In this document: positions 34,701 to 43,191 of the stretch, one piece after another
Position numbering within the stretch: the stretch's first letter is position 1
Layout: every line of letters begins with the position of its first letter
From: Georgenia thermotolerans
Lineage (GTDB): Bacteria > Actinomycetota > Actinomycetes > Actinomycetales > Actinomycetaceae
NCBI RefSeq assembly: GCF_009193185.1
Contig: NZ_VUKF01000011.1
Span: 41,730 to 105,729, forward strand
Direction of reading: 5' to 3'
Length of the DNA: 64,000 nt
The notes under the pieces: model-generated
The model's database searches: none
What the model saw: only the letters and a program-made list of their open reading frames with translations
What the model was told of the DNA's origin: nothing
Made by a program: the position numbers and the translations under genes

Positions 34701-35551
34701 TGGCTGGTCTCCTGCGCCAGGTCCTCGGTCTCGCCGACCACCTCGGTCTGCCCGGCGCGGACCTTGCGGCCCCAGTCGACCATGGCGACGCGCGTGCTCT
34801 CCCCGGGCGCCAGGGCCATCGAGTGCAGCAGGTGGCCCAGCGTGACCGCCTGCATGAACCACGACTGGTTGACGGTGAGCAGCGCACCGAGCGCAAGGGT
34901 CTGGAAGCCGAAGCCCGCGTCGGCGACCGGGGCGACGTCGACCGGGCTGAAGGACGGCCCGGTGGCGTCCACCAGCGGCGGTGCGCCCGCGGGCCGGAGG
35001 ATCTGGTCGAGGAGGAGCGTGGTGTACTGCACCCGCTCGGTGGGGAACTGCCCGGAGCGCGGCACGAGGTCGGCCGGCGCCTCGGGGTCGAGGGCGCCGT
35101 CGAGCTGAGGGAAGTAGGCGGCGCGCAGGATGGTGGTGGCGGCGCGGAAGGGCGGCCACACGGCGAGGTCACGGACGGTGGCGACTCCGAGCGCGTGCTG
35201 GAGCGCGGCCGGGTCGGAGACGCCGGCGAGCACGCCGACGGGCTGCAGGCGCAGGTCGGCGACCTTGCTCGTGGCGGGCAGCCCGGGCGCGACGAGGTCC
35301 GCGGGCGCGGCGCCGAAGCGGGTGAGGATGCTCGAGGGGTTCTCGCCGGCGTCGTTGAGCTCGACCGCTGCCGTGAACACGCGGGACATCGCGAGGTCGA
35401 AGACGCTGGCGATCTCCAGTGCGGCCAGGGCGGTGGCGGCGTCGTCGTCGACCCCGAGCAGCACGGTGACCGGTCTGCCGAGGACCTCGGCGAGCGGCAG
35501 CGAGACGAACTCCGTCTTGAGCAGGTCGGACGGATCCAGATCGGCACTCAT
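31709..35551 (-). CDS. Giant multidomain protein of unknown function (1280 aa)
   Basis: No family recognised. There is no signal peptide or clear membrane helix at the N-terminus. Residues 210-260 (FGFQTLALGALLTVNQSWF, then APGESTRVAMVDWGRK) look like a conserved core. Residues 265-310 and 350-420 are polar helical stretches flanking a Gly/Ser/Thr-rich, mildly hydrophobic segment (313-345), a layout seen in membrane-inserting hairpins. A Pro-rich hinge (510-535), a beta-rich part (560-660), a helical part (840-930) and a Gly-rich linker (933-985) follow. The last 290 residues form a separate domain with LNLVLHATAD and FNMTHAISSE strands. GGGGGA precedes the ATG. It lies 123 bases downstream of the patatin gene on the same strand; a toxin, pore former or effector are guesses. 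Confidence 0.75.
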   Translation of the reverse strand: MSADLDPSDLLKTEFVSLPLAEVLGRPVTVLLGVDDDAATALAALEIASVFDLAMSRVFTAAVELNDAGENPSSILTRFGAAPADLVAPGLPATSKVADLRLQPVGVLAGVSDPAALQHALGVATVRDLAVWPPFRAATTILRAAYFPQLDGALDPEAPADLVPRSGQFPTERVQYTTLLLDQILRPAGAPPLVDATGPSFSPVDVAPVADAGFGFQTLALGALLTVNQSWFMQAVTLGHLLHSMALAPGESTRVAMVDWGRKVRAGQTEVVGETEDLAQETSHNRSISEVTAAVAQEAQAGFSHTESESTTMQAGASLGLSIGPVGFGASGSIANTTTSADSWATTAGRREIGASMLQQASDRTHQHAHAARTRRASVVREVSQSEHEQVSTRVVTNYNHMHALTVQYYEVLQVYRTETALAACDRVVFVPFKLVDFANEDVLRRFRGALVAAALTPAVRDALVNYDTIEVVPERRVRFPGLGATLDEAVLDVSLSRAPVLARRVGEVEPADGEAPAHPEPPVRPEPVVPDVPDVTRALWGDAARRVMTILGSGAVRRGSESLFVPSDVRLVDGRVDSTAGAAVTLVFHRADGSAVSDLSLSVPLAEIERITLTGGGATSAVEATATLTLARNGVVFPLELPTVTVERGASETPLVRLQAASADVNLVKHLGDNRLHYSQAVYRSLDAAMLAGLLAPYSIPVNGEPVPLVQVAEPAPLRIVGNMLAFKIATDPAHDEEWRAWMTERGLTLGQAKVDLVPLSSGGVFAEAVLGRFNSAEKLDLTRFWNWQDSPIPIQPTEIAAVETGSRATAENVAPGQLSAPLVGLTPPTALPEPAGMAATLAALQNGSMFRDMSGLSETVKLATEAIKASSGGATSAAQQAGKNMEVAVTADTERQRIAANLAAARAGKPLGDTSESAKGAAVNEVDKRAGNGRTGTTATGSGAPGAASRPGGGAGGAGAGMPPGGTGTAGVGGGGTAHTGAAVASSSTGNVALDQIVGNDDLLRRYVGMTDGSPAPTPAVTPEGVPTQEWDVIGTGYDEDRVGTPPHGATPLPDADLEQRLATEGTWVATRVEDLRPLLLGDQRRGASDLGVLLRALSLSPTGSIRALNLVLHATADHELAFGGVFTYDEVSGGLTGPAVQDPAPLAVLGLGDLLGVTGGGTVEVDGGVVALADVRSAFPVDGEVRVFNMTHAISSELVQAVANLFQVRATGFVRKPVRIVAEPVAASADPAAPPVLAKKVTVSELGTPAGPSAEFFTQLLDLDRAATGAFTAFPRR

Positions 35552-35674
35552 GGCGTCCCCCGTCGGCCGCCTTCCGTGGCAGCGACGACGCTACTCCGGA
35601 GGGCGTGCGAACGGGAGGGGCCCGGGCGCACCTCGGCGCCTCACGAGGGGCATGGACGCGCCGTCGGCGCCCGC

Positions 35675-36655
35675 CTACTCGGGCACGCGCTCGCGCGCCG
35701 TCCGCCCCGCGAGGTAGGCGTCCCAGTCCCAGCTCTGGAGGAACTGCTCGGCCGCCGCCCGGCCGTTGGCGAACAGGCGCCGGGCGGTGTCGCGGTCGAG
35801 GTCGAAGTCGGTGGCCCGCACGCCGAGGGTGTCGACGAAGATCGTGCGCTCGACGACGTCGGGGTCCTCGACGTGGACGCGGTCGGCGTGGCCGATGAGC
35901 GTCTCGAGCATCGCCCTCGCCAGGCCGGCCGGGCCGCGGACGTCACGCTCGGGCCACACGCTCTGCCGGGCGGAGAGCTTGATGCCGAAGGTCGGCCAGC
36001 GCGGCGGGCGGTCGTCGCGGCGGTCGAAGAGCTGCACCGGGAAGTTCGAGAGGAGCCCGCCGTCGACGAGCACCCGCTCGCGCCCCGCGGGCGGGCGCAG
36101 CTTGACCGGCTCGAAGAAGAACGGGATGGACATCGACGCCCGCACCGCGTCTTCGACCGGGACCGCGTCCGCCGTCAGGCCGTACTGGTCGTACTCCCAG
36201 GGCAGGGCGACCAGCCGGCCCCGGGTGACGTCGGTGGCGACGGCGACGAAGCGGAAGCGCCGCTCCGGTGGCAGGGCGGTGCCGGGGTCGTCGGTGATGC
36301 GCAGGTCCGCGAAGGTGTGCACGGACTGCTCGGCCAGGCGCGCGGTGAGCCACTCCTTGAGGTAGCGGCCCTCGTAGACGCCGTCCTGGAAGAGCAGCGA
36401 GACGGCGGGGCCGAGGACGGGCACGAGGTCCTCGGGCCCGCGGTCCCGGAACTTCCGGTAGTCCAGCGCCTCGACGAGCTCGGCGATCCGGCTGGCCGGC
36501 ATCCCGGCCGCCACCAGGGCGCCGACGATGGCACCGGCGGAGGTGCCTGCCACCCGCTGGACGGCATAGCCGCGCTCCTCCAGCACCGACAGGGCGCCCA
36601 CGAGGGCGATCCCCTTGACGCCGCCGCCCTCGAGCACGAGGTCACACCTGGTCAT
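35675..36655 (-). CDS. Patatin-like phospholipase
   Basis: A 326-residue Ser-Asp lipid acyl hydrolase. The oxyanion loop is GGGVKG (residues 10-15), the nucleophile Ser39 lies in GTSAG, and the partner Asp198 in VLVDGGLLSNFPV; all are intact. There is no signal peptide, so it should act on the inner face of the membrane or be delivered by another route. ATG 36655 has a G-rich Shine-Dalgarno sequence; an in-frame extension to 36718 is less likely. It precedes the giant protein gene by 123 bases and may share its transcript. Patatins serve as membrane-damaging effectors in several bacterial defence and secretion systems, but no sensor gene is seen here. Confidence 0.92.
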   Translation of the reverse strand: MTRCDLVLEGGGVKGIALVGALSVLEERGYAVQRVAGTSAGAIVGALVAAGMPASRIAELVEALDYRKFRDRGPEDLVPVLGPAVSLLFQDGVYEGRYLKEWLTARLAEQSVHTFADLRITDDPGTALPPERRFRFVAVATDVTRGRLVALPWEYDQYGLTADAVPVEDAVRASMSIPFFFEPVKLRPPAGRERVLVDGGLLSNFPVQLFDRRDDRPPRWPTFGIKLSARQSVWPERDVRGPAGLARAMLETLIGHADRVHVEDPDVVERTIFVDTLGVRATDFDLDRDTARRLFANGRAAAEQFLQSWDWDAYLAGRTARERVPE

Positions 36656-36827
36656 GGCCCACTCCCCCCGGTCGACGACGGGACGTCCGGTCCGGACCTC
36701 CCGCCGGCGGCGTGGCACCGGCCCGCGCCGTCCCGCCGCTTGAGCGGCACGTTAGGCGGAATCCGCCGGGCACGGGCCGGAACGACGTCGCGCTCTCGGC
36801 TGCGGGGGCGCGGGCACCGGGGCGGCG

Positions 36828-37388
36828 TCAGGAGGGGTGCGGAGCGAGGTGCAGCGCGGCGATGCCGCAGGCGAACGGGCGGGCGGCGACGAGGCGCAGG
36901 CGGTGGTAGGCGTCGAGGGAGGGGAAGACCGGCATGCCGGCGCCGATCGCGGTGGGGTTGACGAACAGGTGGAGCTCGTCGAGCAGCCCCTCGGCGAGGA
37001 GGCCCGCCACCAGGCCGCCGCCCCCGTAGGCGATGATGTCGCCGCCCGGCTGGGCCCGGAGCTCCTTGACGGTCTCGGCGAGGTCGGCGGCGACGACGGC
37101 GTTCTCCCACGGCGACTCGGTCAGCGTGCGGGAGAAGACCACCTTGGGCGTGCTGTTCATCCAGTCGATGGACGCCTGGTCCTCCCCCTCCGGTCCGGCC
37201 GCCCACGCGGGGATGAAGCCCTCGGCCAGCCGCCGGCCGAGCACGATCGTGTCGACCGACTCGGTGAGGGTGTTGACGTAGGCGTCGAGGTCGTCGCTCC
37301 ACGGGCACGTCAGCCAGTCCATCTCGCCGTTCGGGCCGGCCATGTAGCCGTCCACGGTGGTCTGGACCTGGAGCTTGAAGGTGCGCAT
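36828..37388 (-). CDS. Dihydrofolate reductase-like (RibD C-terminal) protein
   Basis: A 186-residue protein with the DHFR/RibD-C Rossmann-like fold: an opening strand MRTFKLQVQTTVDGYMAG, VDTIVLGRRLAEGF, VFSRTL and GGDIIAYGGGGLVAGLLAEGL. Members are usually called YwjB/YyaP-like reductases; the substrate is unknown. ATG 37388 has GGGAGG ahead; the longer frame to 37505 lacks support. It is on the same strand as the patatin gene, with 172 bases and a small hairpin between. Confidence 0.85.
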   Translation of the reverse strand: MRTFKLQVQTTVDGYMAGPNGEMDWLTCPWSDDLDAYVNTLTESVDTIVLGRRLAEGFIPAWAAGPEGEDQASIDWMNSTPKVVFSRTLTESPWENAVVAADLAETVKELRAQPGGDIIAYGGGGLVAGLLAEGLLDELHLFVNPTAIGAGMPVFPSLDAYHRLRLVAARPFACGIAALHLAPHPS

Positions 37389-37515
37389 ACGGTTCCTCCC
37401 GGGTTCGGTGGTCGGGTCACGGGCGTGCCCACCCCCGCGTCGAACGGCGGGCGTTCGGATCGACACCGCCGCGGGACGTGGACCATGGCTCGACCGGTTC
37501 CTCACCGCGAGGTCG

Positions 37516-38508
37516 TCATCGCGCGGCTTCTCGGCCCTCCCGGGCCGGCGCGCGGCCCGCCGGCGGCACCGTCACGTCAGGTGCCACCGACGCGGCGGCC
37601 GGCACGGCCGAGGCGGGTCCCCGCCGCTTCGCACGAGCGGCGTCCACCACGAGGATGCCCAGCGCCACCCACACCAGGGCGAACCCCGCCCAGCGCGCCG
37701 CCGGCATCTCCTCGCGCAGCACGAGGACGCCGGCCAGCAGCTGCAGCACCGGGTTGAGGTACTGCAGGTTGCCCAGCGTGGACAGCGGCAGCCGCCCCGC
37801 GGCGGCCGCGAACAGCAGCAGGGGCAGGACCGTCATGGGCCCGGACAGGACGAGCCACAGGTCGGTCGCGCCGAGCCCGTCGTCGGCGAAGGTTGCCCGT
37901 CCCGCCGCGTGCAGCCACGCGGCGACCGCCACGCTGAGCGGGACGAGCAGGACCGACTCCACGGTCAGCCCGACCGTGGCCGACACCTCCCGGCCCACCC
38001 GGTTCTTGACGAGGCTGTACAGGCCGAACGCGAGCGCGACCACCACGGAGATCCAGGGGAAGCGGCCGTGCCCGGCGGTGACCACGACGACGGCGGAGGC
38101 CCCCACCGCCGCCGAGGCCCACTGCGCGGGGCGGAGGCGCTCGCCCTGCACGACGACGGCCAGGACCACCGTGACGAGCGGGCAGATGAAGTAGCCGAGC
38201 GCGACGTCGACGGCGCGCCCGGTGAGCGCGCCGTAGCCGTAGAAGAACCAGACGGCCCCGATGAACACGGACGCCAGCGCCAGGCGCGTCACGGACTGCC
38301 GGTCCCGCAGCACCCGGCGCAGGGCCGACCACTCCCGCCGCACGGCGACGACGCCCAGGAGCGCGAGCACCGCCCACACGACGCGGTGGGCGAGGATCTC
38401 GGCAGGGTCCACCCCGCGCAGCAGGATGAAGTACAGCGGGAAGAACCCCCACACGACGTAGCTCAGGAGCCCCGCGGCGAGCCCGTCGCGCCGTTCGTTC
38501 CGGTCCAT
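37516..38508 (-). CDS. rarD: RarD-type EamA permease
   Basis: A 330-residue membrane protein with ten hydrophobic helices, an EamA duplication. The opening LLSYVVWGFFPLYFILL, the EILAHRVVWAVL stretch and IGAVWFFYGYGALTGR are typical of RarD, called chloramphenicol-sensitive protein although the substrate is not established. ATG 38508 has GGGAGG nine bases ahead; a GTG two codons earlier is too close to that site. It is preceded by the flavoprotein operon on the same strand, 109 bases away. Confidence 0.88.
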   Translation of the reverse strand: MDRNERRDGLAAGLLSYVVWGFFPLYFILLRGVDPAEILAHRVVWAVLALLGVVAVRREWSALRRVLRDRQSVTRLALASVFIGAVWFFYGYGALTGRAVDVALGYFICPLVTVVLAVVVQGERLRPAQWASAAVGASAVVVVTAGHGRFPWISVVVALAFGLYSLVKNRVGREVSATVGLTVESVLLVPLSVAVAAWLHAAGRATFADDGLGATDLWLVLSGPMTVLPLLLFAAAAGRLPLSTLGNLQYLNPVLQLLAGVLVLREEMPAARWAGFALVWVALGILVVDAARAKRRGPASAVPAAASVAPDVTVPPAGRAPAREGREAAR

Positions 38509-38617
38509 GGGCACTCACCTCCCCTCGGGCGGGGCGAGTCCGACGCCGGCGGCGCCGGTCCCTCCTCGCCGTGGTCGGCCGCCGGCCGCGCGGTCGGCGC
38601 CGCACGGCCGGCGGGAC

Positions 38618-40156
38618 TCACCGCGTCAGCGCGGGCTCCGCCGGGCGCAGATCGAGGCGGTTCTGGGCCTGGGCGACGTGCCGGCCGGCGAGGCGGCCGG
38701 AGATCATGGCCCAGCCGATGTGCAGGCCGTGGTTGAGGAGCTGCAGCCCGCCCTGGCCGGTCGACCCGGCCGCCCACAGGCCCGGGATCGGCTCGCCGTC
38801 GGCCGTGGTCACCCGCAGCCGGGTGTCGACGGCGAGGCCGCCGTCGGCGAGCGTGACGTAGGCGTTCATCGGGCCGAGGGCGTAGAAGGGCCCCTGGCTG
38901 ACGCCGTCGCCGAGGTGCTCGCGGCCGAACTCCGGGTCCGCGCCGGCGGCCACGTGCCCGTTCCAGTCCTGCACCGTGGCGCGCAGGGCAGCGGCATCGA
39001 TACCCAGGCCCGCCGCGAGCTCCTCCAGCGTGCCGGCCCGGTGGTAGACGTCGGGCCGGAAGCGCTTGTAGTCCTGGACGTACGCGTACGCGACCCCGGG
39101 GAAGGTGGAGACCGGGTTGGGCCAGGCGGAGAACTTCTTGGCGACCTTCGCGTCGAAGATCATGTATCCGGTGTTGGCCTCGGTGGCCGCCACGGCGCGG
39201 GCCATGAGCTGGTCGGAGTCCTCGTTGGCCAGCCGCCGCCCGTCCGGGCCGACGAGGATCGCCCCCGCCCGGTACATCGTGTTGTTCGGCCCGATCCAGC
39301 TCGTCAGCGCGCCGCGGATGACGTAGGCGAGGAGGTTCTTCGGCAGCCGCTCGACGATCAGGCGCATGACCTTCGAGATCGCGGGGTGGGAGGGCAGCAT
39401 CTTGATGAGGTCGGGCCGGTTGGCCGGCGCGAAGCGCAGGCCCTCGTACAGGCGGTCCATCTGCATCATCACGCCACCGACCGCGGTGCCCAGCGCGAAG
39501 CCGTCGCCGGTGTTGTTCGGGTTCACCGGCGGGACCTTGGCGGCGTCCTCGCCGACGTAGCGGGCCTTGAGCTCGGCGGACGCCGAGTAGTCGCCGGTCG
39601 CGAGGATGACGCCGCGCCGGCCGAAGTAGTTCTGCCCGTTGGCCGAGGCGCCGATGAGCTCCCCGGCGGCGTTGCGCAGCAGCCCGTCCACGCGCATGGA
39701 GGTGTAGATGGTCACCCCCCGCTTGCGGCACTCGCGCAGCAGCGCGTCGCGGTAGGCCCCCGAGTTGGGCAGCACGTTGTGCATGCGGGGCTTCTCGTAG
39801 GGCGGCTCCGGCGTCGGACCGAGGAACTGCACCCCGATGCTCGAGAGCCACTCCACCGTAGGCCCGGCGTTCTCGGCGAGCACCCGGCGCAGCTCGGTGT
39901 TCTCGCGCGCCTCGAAGGGACCGTTGGCCACCTTCATGTCCTCGATGAACAGGTCGATGCTGTCGTTGACGCCGGCGCGGTACTGGTAGGAGGTGTTGGC
40001 CGCGGTGAAGGAGCCGACGGACATCGCCGTGCTGCCCCCGACCTGCGGGCACTTCTCCAGGACGATGACCGAGGCGCCGGAGGTGGCCGCGGAGATGGCC
40101 GCGCTCATGCCCGCCCCGCCCCCGCCGATGACCAGAACGTCCGCCGTGTAGATCAT
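38618..40156 (-). CDS. FAD-dependent oxidoreductase (KstD/fumarate reductase type) 1
   Basis: A 512-residue flavoprotein of the FAD_binding_2 family, which includes 3-ketosteroid dehydrogenases and fumarate reductases. The FAD site is DVLVIGGGGAGMSAAISAA near residues 6-24 with VIVLEKCPQVGGSTAMSVGS. The C-terminal FAD part is IPGLWAAGSTGQGGLQLLNHGL. It is the last gene of a six-gene run and lies 31 bases after the second flavoprotein. The three flavoproteins share the fold but differ in their substrate-covering domains. The reaction is unknown; insertion or removal of an activated C=C bond is the family norm. Confidence 0.88.
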   Translation of the reverse strand: MIYTADVLVIGGGGAGMSAAISAATSGASVIVLEKCPQVGGSTAMSVGSFTAANTSYQYRAGVNDSIDLFIEDMKVANGPFEARENTELRRVLAENAGPTVEWLSSIGVQFLGPTPEPPYEKPRMHNVLPNSGAYRDALLRECRKRGVTIYTSMRVDGLLRNAAGELIGASANGQNYFGRRGVILATGDYSASAELKARYVGEDAAKVPPVNPNNTGDGFALGTAVGGVMMQMDRLYEGLRFAPANRPDLIKMLPSHPAISKVMRLIVERLPKNLLAYVIRGALTSWIGPNNTMYRAGAILVGPDGRRLANEDSDQLMARAVAATEANTGYMIFDAKVAKKFSAWPNPVSTFPGVAYAYVQDYKRFRPDVYHRAGTLEELAAGLGIDAAALRATVQDWNGHVAAGADPEFGREHLGDGVSQGPFYALGPMNAYVTLADGGLAVDTRLRVTTADGEPIPGLWAAGSTGQGGLQLLNHGLHIGWAMISGRLAGRHVAQAQNRLDLRPAEPALTR

Positions 40157-40187
40157 GTGACTCCCTCGTCTCTCTGGTGGTGGTGCG

Positions 40188-41591
40188 TCAGCGCGCCGCG
40201 CCGGCCAGGGCGCCGGGCGCGCCGGCGGAGCTCGCCGCCCGGGCGGCCGAGGCGCCCGCCCAGCGGCCCGTGATGTAGCCCGGGGCGAGGCCGCCGGCGT
40301 AGCCGTAGTTGGACAGGCCGCCGATGTCGGCGCCGGCGGCGTACAGCCCGGGGATCGGGCGGCCGTCGGGGTCCAGGGCCGCGCCGGCGGTGTCGGTGCG
40401 GATCCCGCCGAAGGTGAAGGTGATGGACGGCTGGACCATGAGGGCGTAGAAGGGCCCGGTCTGGGGCGGGCGGGCCCCGGCCGCGACGGGCACGCCGTCG
40501 GCGACGCCGCCGCCCGCCGCGGCGACCTCGACGTAGCGCTCCAGTGTGCGGGTCAGCCGCATGCCGTCGACGCCCCACCCGGCGACGGCGGCGACCAAGT
40601 CCTCGAGGGTGTCGGCCTCGGCGTGCCGCGCCCCCGCCTCCACGGCCAGGGCGTACCGGTCGATGACCCCGAGGCCCGGGAAGGGTTCCTCGGTGCCCTC
40701 GGTGCGCCGCACGTGGTCATCGAAGATCAGCACGCCACGCGCCTGAGGCTGGAACGTGACGGCCTGGTTGAGGAGCTCGTCCCCCTCGGTCTCGTCGACG
40801 AACCGCTCGCCGCGCAGGTTCACGAAGACGGTGGAGCCGGAGTAGTACTGCGAGGCCGGCAGGTAGTCCTGCGGCTCGAACCGGTCGATGGGGTAGCCGA
40901 TGAGGTGGCCGTAGAAGGTGCTCATCGCCGTCGTGCCGCCGGTGCCCGCGGCACGGGCCATCCGCAGCCCGTCGCCGACGCTGCCGGGGTTGGACCGCAG
41001 CAGCAGCCGGTCGGCGTTCGGGCCGATGTGCCGGGTCAGCTCGTCGCGCGCGCCCTGGAAGCCCCCGGTGGTCAGGACGACGGCGGCCGCGTCGTAGCGG
41101 ACCAGCCGCCCGTCGGCGTCGCGGGCCAGGACGCCGGTGACCCGGCGGCCGTCGTCGAGCAGCCGGACCACCGTGGTGCCGGTGCGGGTCTCCCCGCCGG
41201 CGGCGCGGACCTCCTCGCGGCACCAGGCCAGGATCGCCGTGATGTCGGTGGAGTAGCCGATCCCGAACGTCATGATGTCGCGCTTGGGCTCGTCGGCGAC
41301 CCGGACCCCGGAGGCGCGCAGCTCCGCCAGCGCCTCGTCGTAGTCCGCGACGAGCTGGGCGCCGAGCGCGACGTCGCCCAGCGGGATCCGCCTGCGGTAG
41401 GCCTCCACGGTGGGGGCGGTCCAGAACATCCCGGCGGACAGGGCGGCCGAGCCGCCGAAGTCGTCCAGCTTCTCGAGCAGGGCCACCCGGGCCCCGCGGC
41501 GGGCCGCCGTCATCGCCGCCGCCGAGCCGGAAACCCCGGACCCGACCACCACGACGTCGGCGCGGCGCACCTCGTCGACCTGCTGCGTCAT
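40188..41591 (-). CDS. FAD-dependent oxidoreductase (KstD/fumarate reductase type) 2
   Basis: A 467-residue member of the same family. The FAD site is VVVVGSGVSGSAAAMTAA with VALLEKLDDFGGSAALSAG. The middle has VVLTTGGFQGARDEL, and the C-terminal part is IPGLYAAGADIGGLSNYGYAGGL, with the Tyr- and Gly-rich end seen in steroid dehydrogenases. ATG 41591 has AAGGAGATC ahead. It lies 65 bases after the third flavoprotein gene and 31 before the first, so all three are probably on one mRNA. Confidence 0.88.
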   Translation of the reverse strand: MTQQVDEVRRADVVVVGSGVSGSAAAMTAARRGARVALLEKLDDFGGSAALSAGMFWTAPTVEAYRRRIPLGDVALGAQLVADYDEALAELRASGVRVADEPKRDIMTFGIGYSTDITAILAWCREEVRAAGGETRTGTTVVRLLDDGRRVTGVLARDADGRLVRYDAAAVVLTTGGFQGARDELTRHIGPNADRLLLRSNPGSVGDGLRMARAAGTGGTTAMSTFYGHLIGYPIDRFEPQDYLPASQYYSGSTVFVNLRGERFVDETEGDELLNQAVTFQPQARGVLIFDDHVRRTEGTEEPFPGLGVIDRYALAVEAGARHAEADTLEDLVAAVAGWGVDGMRLTRTLERYVEVAAAGGGVADGVPVAAGARPPQTGPFYALMVQPSITFTFGGIRTDTAGAALDPDGRPIPGLYAAGADIGGLSNYGYAGGLAPGYITGRWAGASAARAASSAGAPGALAGAAR

Positions 41592-41656
41592 CTCTCGATC
41601 TCCTTCGACCAGTTGCGTGCTTGGGGCGGGCGGCCCGGCGGACCGCCCGCCGAGGA

Positions 41657-43048
41657 TCAGGCGCGGACGGCGGTGCCGAGCCGGGCGGCGGCGTGGGCGG
41701 CGACGATGCGGCCGAACACCGCTCCCTTGCCGAGCGACGTGCCGGTCATGTAGGCGGCGCCGTGGAACCCGCCGGTGACCTCCCCGATCGCGTACAGGCC
41801 CTCGATGACGTCGCGATCGACGTCGACCACCTGGCCCGAGGGGTCGATGGTGACCCCGCAGTAGGTGGTCGTCATCAGGGACTTGGCCGGGTAGGCGTAG
41901 AACGGTGCGGTGTCGATCGGGAGCAGGTCGCCCACCCCGTTGCACAGGCTGGTGCGGCCGAGCTCGTCCGCCGCCTCGCCCGCGGCCGCGGCGTTGTACC
42001 GCCGCACCGTCTCCGCCAGGGCGGCCGGGTCGATGCCGGCGACCTGCGCGAGCTCCTCGATCGTGTCGGCCTTGTACACGTGGCCGATGTCCTCGAGGGT
42101 GTCGATGTCCTTCAGCGGGATCCCCCGGTGGGACTTCGCCCGCACCTTCGCGTCGAAGACCTCGAAGCCCAGGCCGCCCGGCTGGTCGAGGACCACCCGG
42201 CCCAGGGTCTTGTAGTCCTGGGACTCGTCGACGAACCGGCGGCCGTGCGTGTTCACGATGATCGCGCCCATGTAGTAGGCGGTGAGCAGCTCGTGGAACT
42301 CCTCCCCCGTCTCCGGGTGCGAGCCGTAGGTGCCCGAGACGAAGGACATGTCGGCCATGCCGGCGCCGAGCTTCCAGGCCATCTTCAGCCCGTCGCCGGT
42401 GTTGCCCTTCCCGCCGTACGGGATGGCGGCGAGCTGCTCGGGGGCGAACACCGTGAGCAGGTCGGTGCCGCGGGAGAAGCCACCGGTGGCCAGGACCACC
42501 CCGCCGCGGCCGGTGAACAGCGCCTCGCCGTCGGGGGTGGCGGCGACGACGCCGGTGACCCGGCCGCCCTCGCGGACCAGCCGGCGGGCCCGGTGCCCCA
42601 GGCGGGTCTCCCCGCCGGCGGCCGTGTAGTCGCGGTGCAGGCCGGCGAGGACCTCCTTGATGACGGCGTTGTGGCCGCGGCGGGCGGACATCCCCGAGCT
42701 GATCTCCACCTCGCGGAAGACCACCCCATGGTCCTTCAGCCACCGGTAGGTCTGCTCCTGGTTGGCCAGGTAGGCCTCCAGCAGCGCCGGGTCGTTGAGG
42801 TGCTCGCCCAGCTCGAGCATGTCGCGCCGGAACAGCTCGGCGGAGTCCTCGATGCCCTGCTCGGCCTGCTCGGGCGTGCCGGAGAAGGCGAACCAGCCGC
42901 CGCTCATCGCCGAGGACCCGCCCAGCGTGTCGGTCTTCTCCAGCAGGACGACGCGCAGGCCGGCCTCGGCGGCGGACGTCGCGGCCGTCTGCCCGGCGAT
43001 GCCGGACCCGACGACGACCAGGTCGAAGGTGTGCTCAGGCAGAGACAT
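41657..43048 (-). CDS. FAD-dependent oxidoreductase (fumarate reductase type) 3
   Basis: A 463-residue flavoprotein. The FAD site is LVVVGSGIAGQTAATSAA and VVLLEKTDTLGGSSAMSGG. Residues typical of flavocytochrome c/fumarate reductase-like enzymes are GVVLATGGFSRGTDLL, GGKGNTGDGLKMAWKLGAG and the end IEGLYAIGEVTGGFHGAAYMTGTSLGKG. ATG 43048 matches the family start; a longer frame to 43111 reads into a charged stretch without homology. It follows the SDR gene with a 141-base spacer containing a direct repeat. Confidence 0.88.
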   Translation of the reverse strand: MSLPEHTFDLVVVGSGIAGQTAATSAAEAGLRVVLLEKTDTLGGSSAMSGGWFAFSGTPEQAEQGIEDSAELFRRDMLELGEHLNDPALLEAYLANQEQTYRWLKDHGVVFREVEISSGMSARRGHNAVIKEVLAGLHRDYTAAGGETRLGHRARRLVREGGRVTGVVAATPDGEALFTGRGGVVLATGGFSRGTDLLTVFAPEQLAAIPYGGKGNTGDGLKMAWKLGAGMADMSFVSGTYGSHPETGEEFHELLTAYYMGAIIVNTHGRRFVDESQDYKTLGRVVLDQPGGLGFEVFDAKVRAKSHRGIPLKDIDTLEDIGHVYKADTIEELAQVAGIDPAALAETVRRYNAAAAGEAADELGRTSLCNGVGDLLPIDTAPFYAYPAKSLMTTTYCGVTIDPSGQVVDVDRDVIEGLYAIGEVTGGFHGAAYMTGTSLGKGAVFGRIVAAHAAARLGTAVRA

Positions 43049-43152
43049 GGTGCAGCTCGCTCTCGGTGAGATTCGGAAAACGTGAGTGGATGGGGGCGCG
43101 GCACGGGCCACCGCGCGGGCGAAGGTCCGCGGGAGGGGACGGCGGCCGGGCC

Positions 43153-43191
43153 GGCCCGGCCGGGCGCTCGGGCAGGCCCGGCCGGGCGCTC
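43153..43191. repeat. 17-bp direct repeat at the end of the SDR gene
   Basis: GGCCCGGCCGGGCGCTC occurs exactly at 43153-43169 and 43175-43191. The second copy reaches into the SDR stop codon. The self-complementary core (GGCCCGGCC) can form small hairpins on the operon mRNA. Confidence 0.7.

Noticed and set aside
31709..36655. Prophage or contractile tail island around the giant protein
   Set aside because: No portal, capsid, sheath, baseplate, integrase or lysis gene is next to it; its neighbours are ordinary chromosomal genes.
35675..36655. CBASS-type defence operon with patatin effector
   Set aside because: No nucleotide cyclase, HORMA or ubiquitin-like gene is adjacent.
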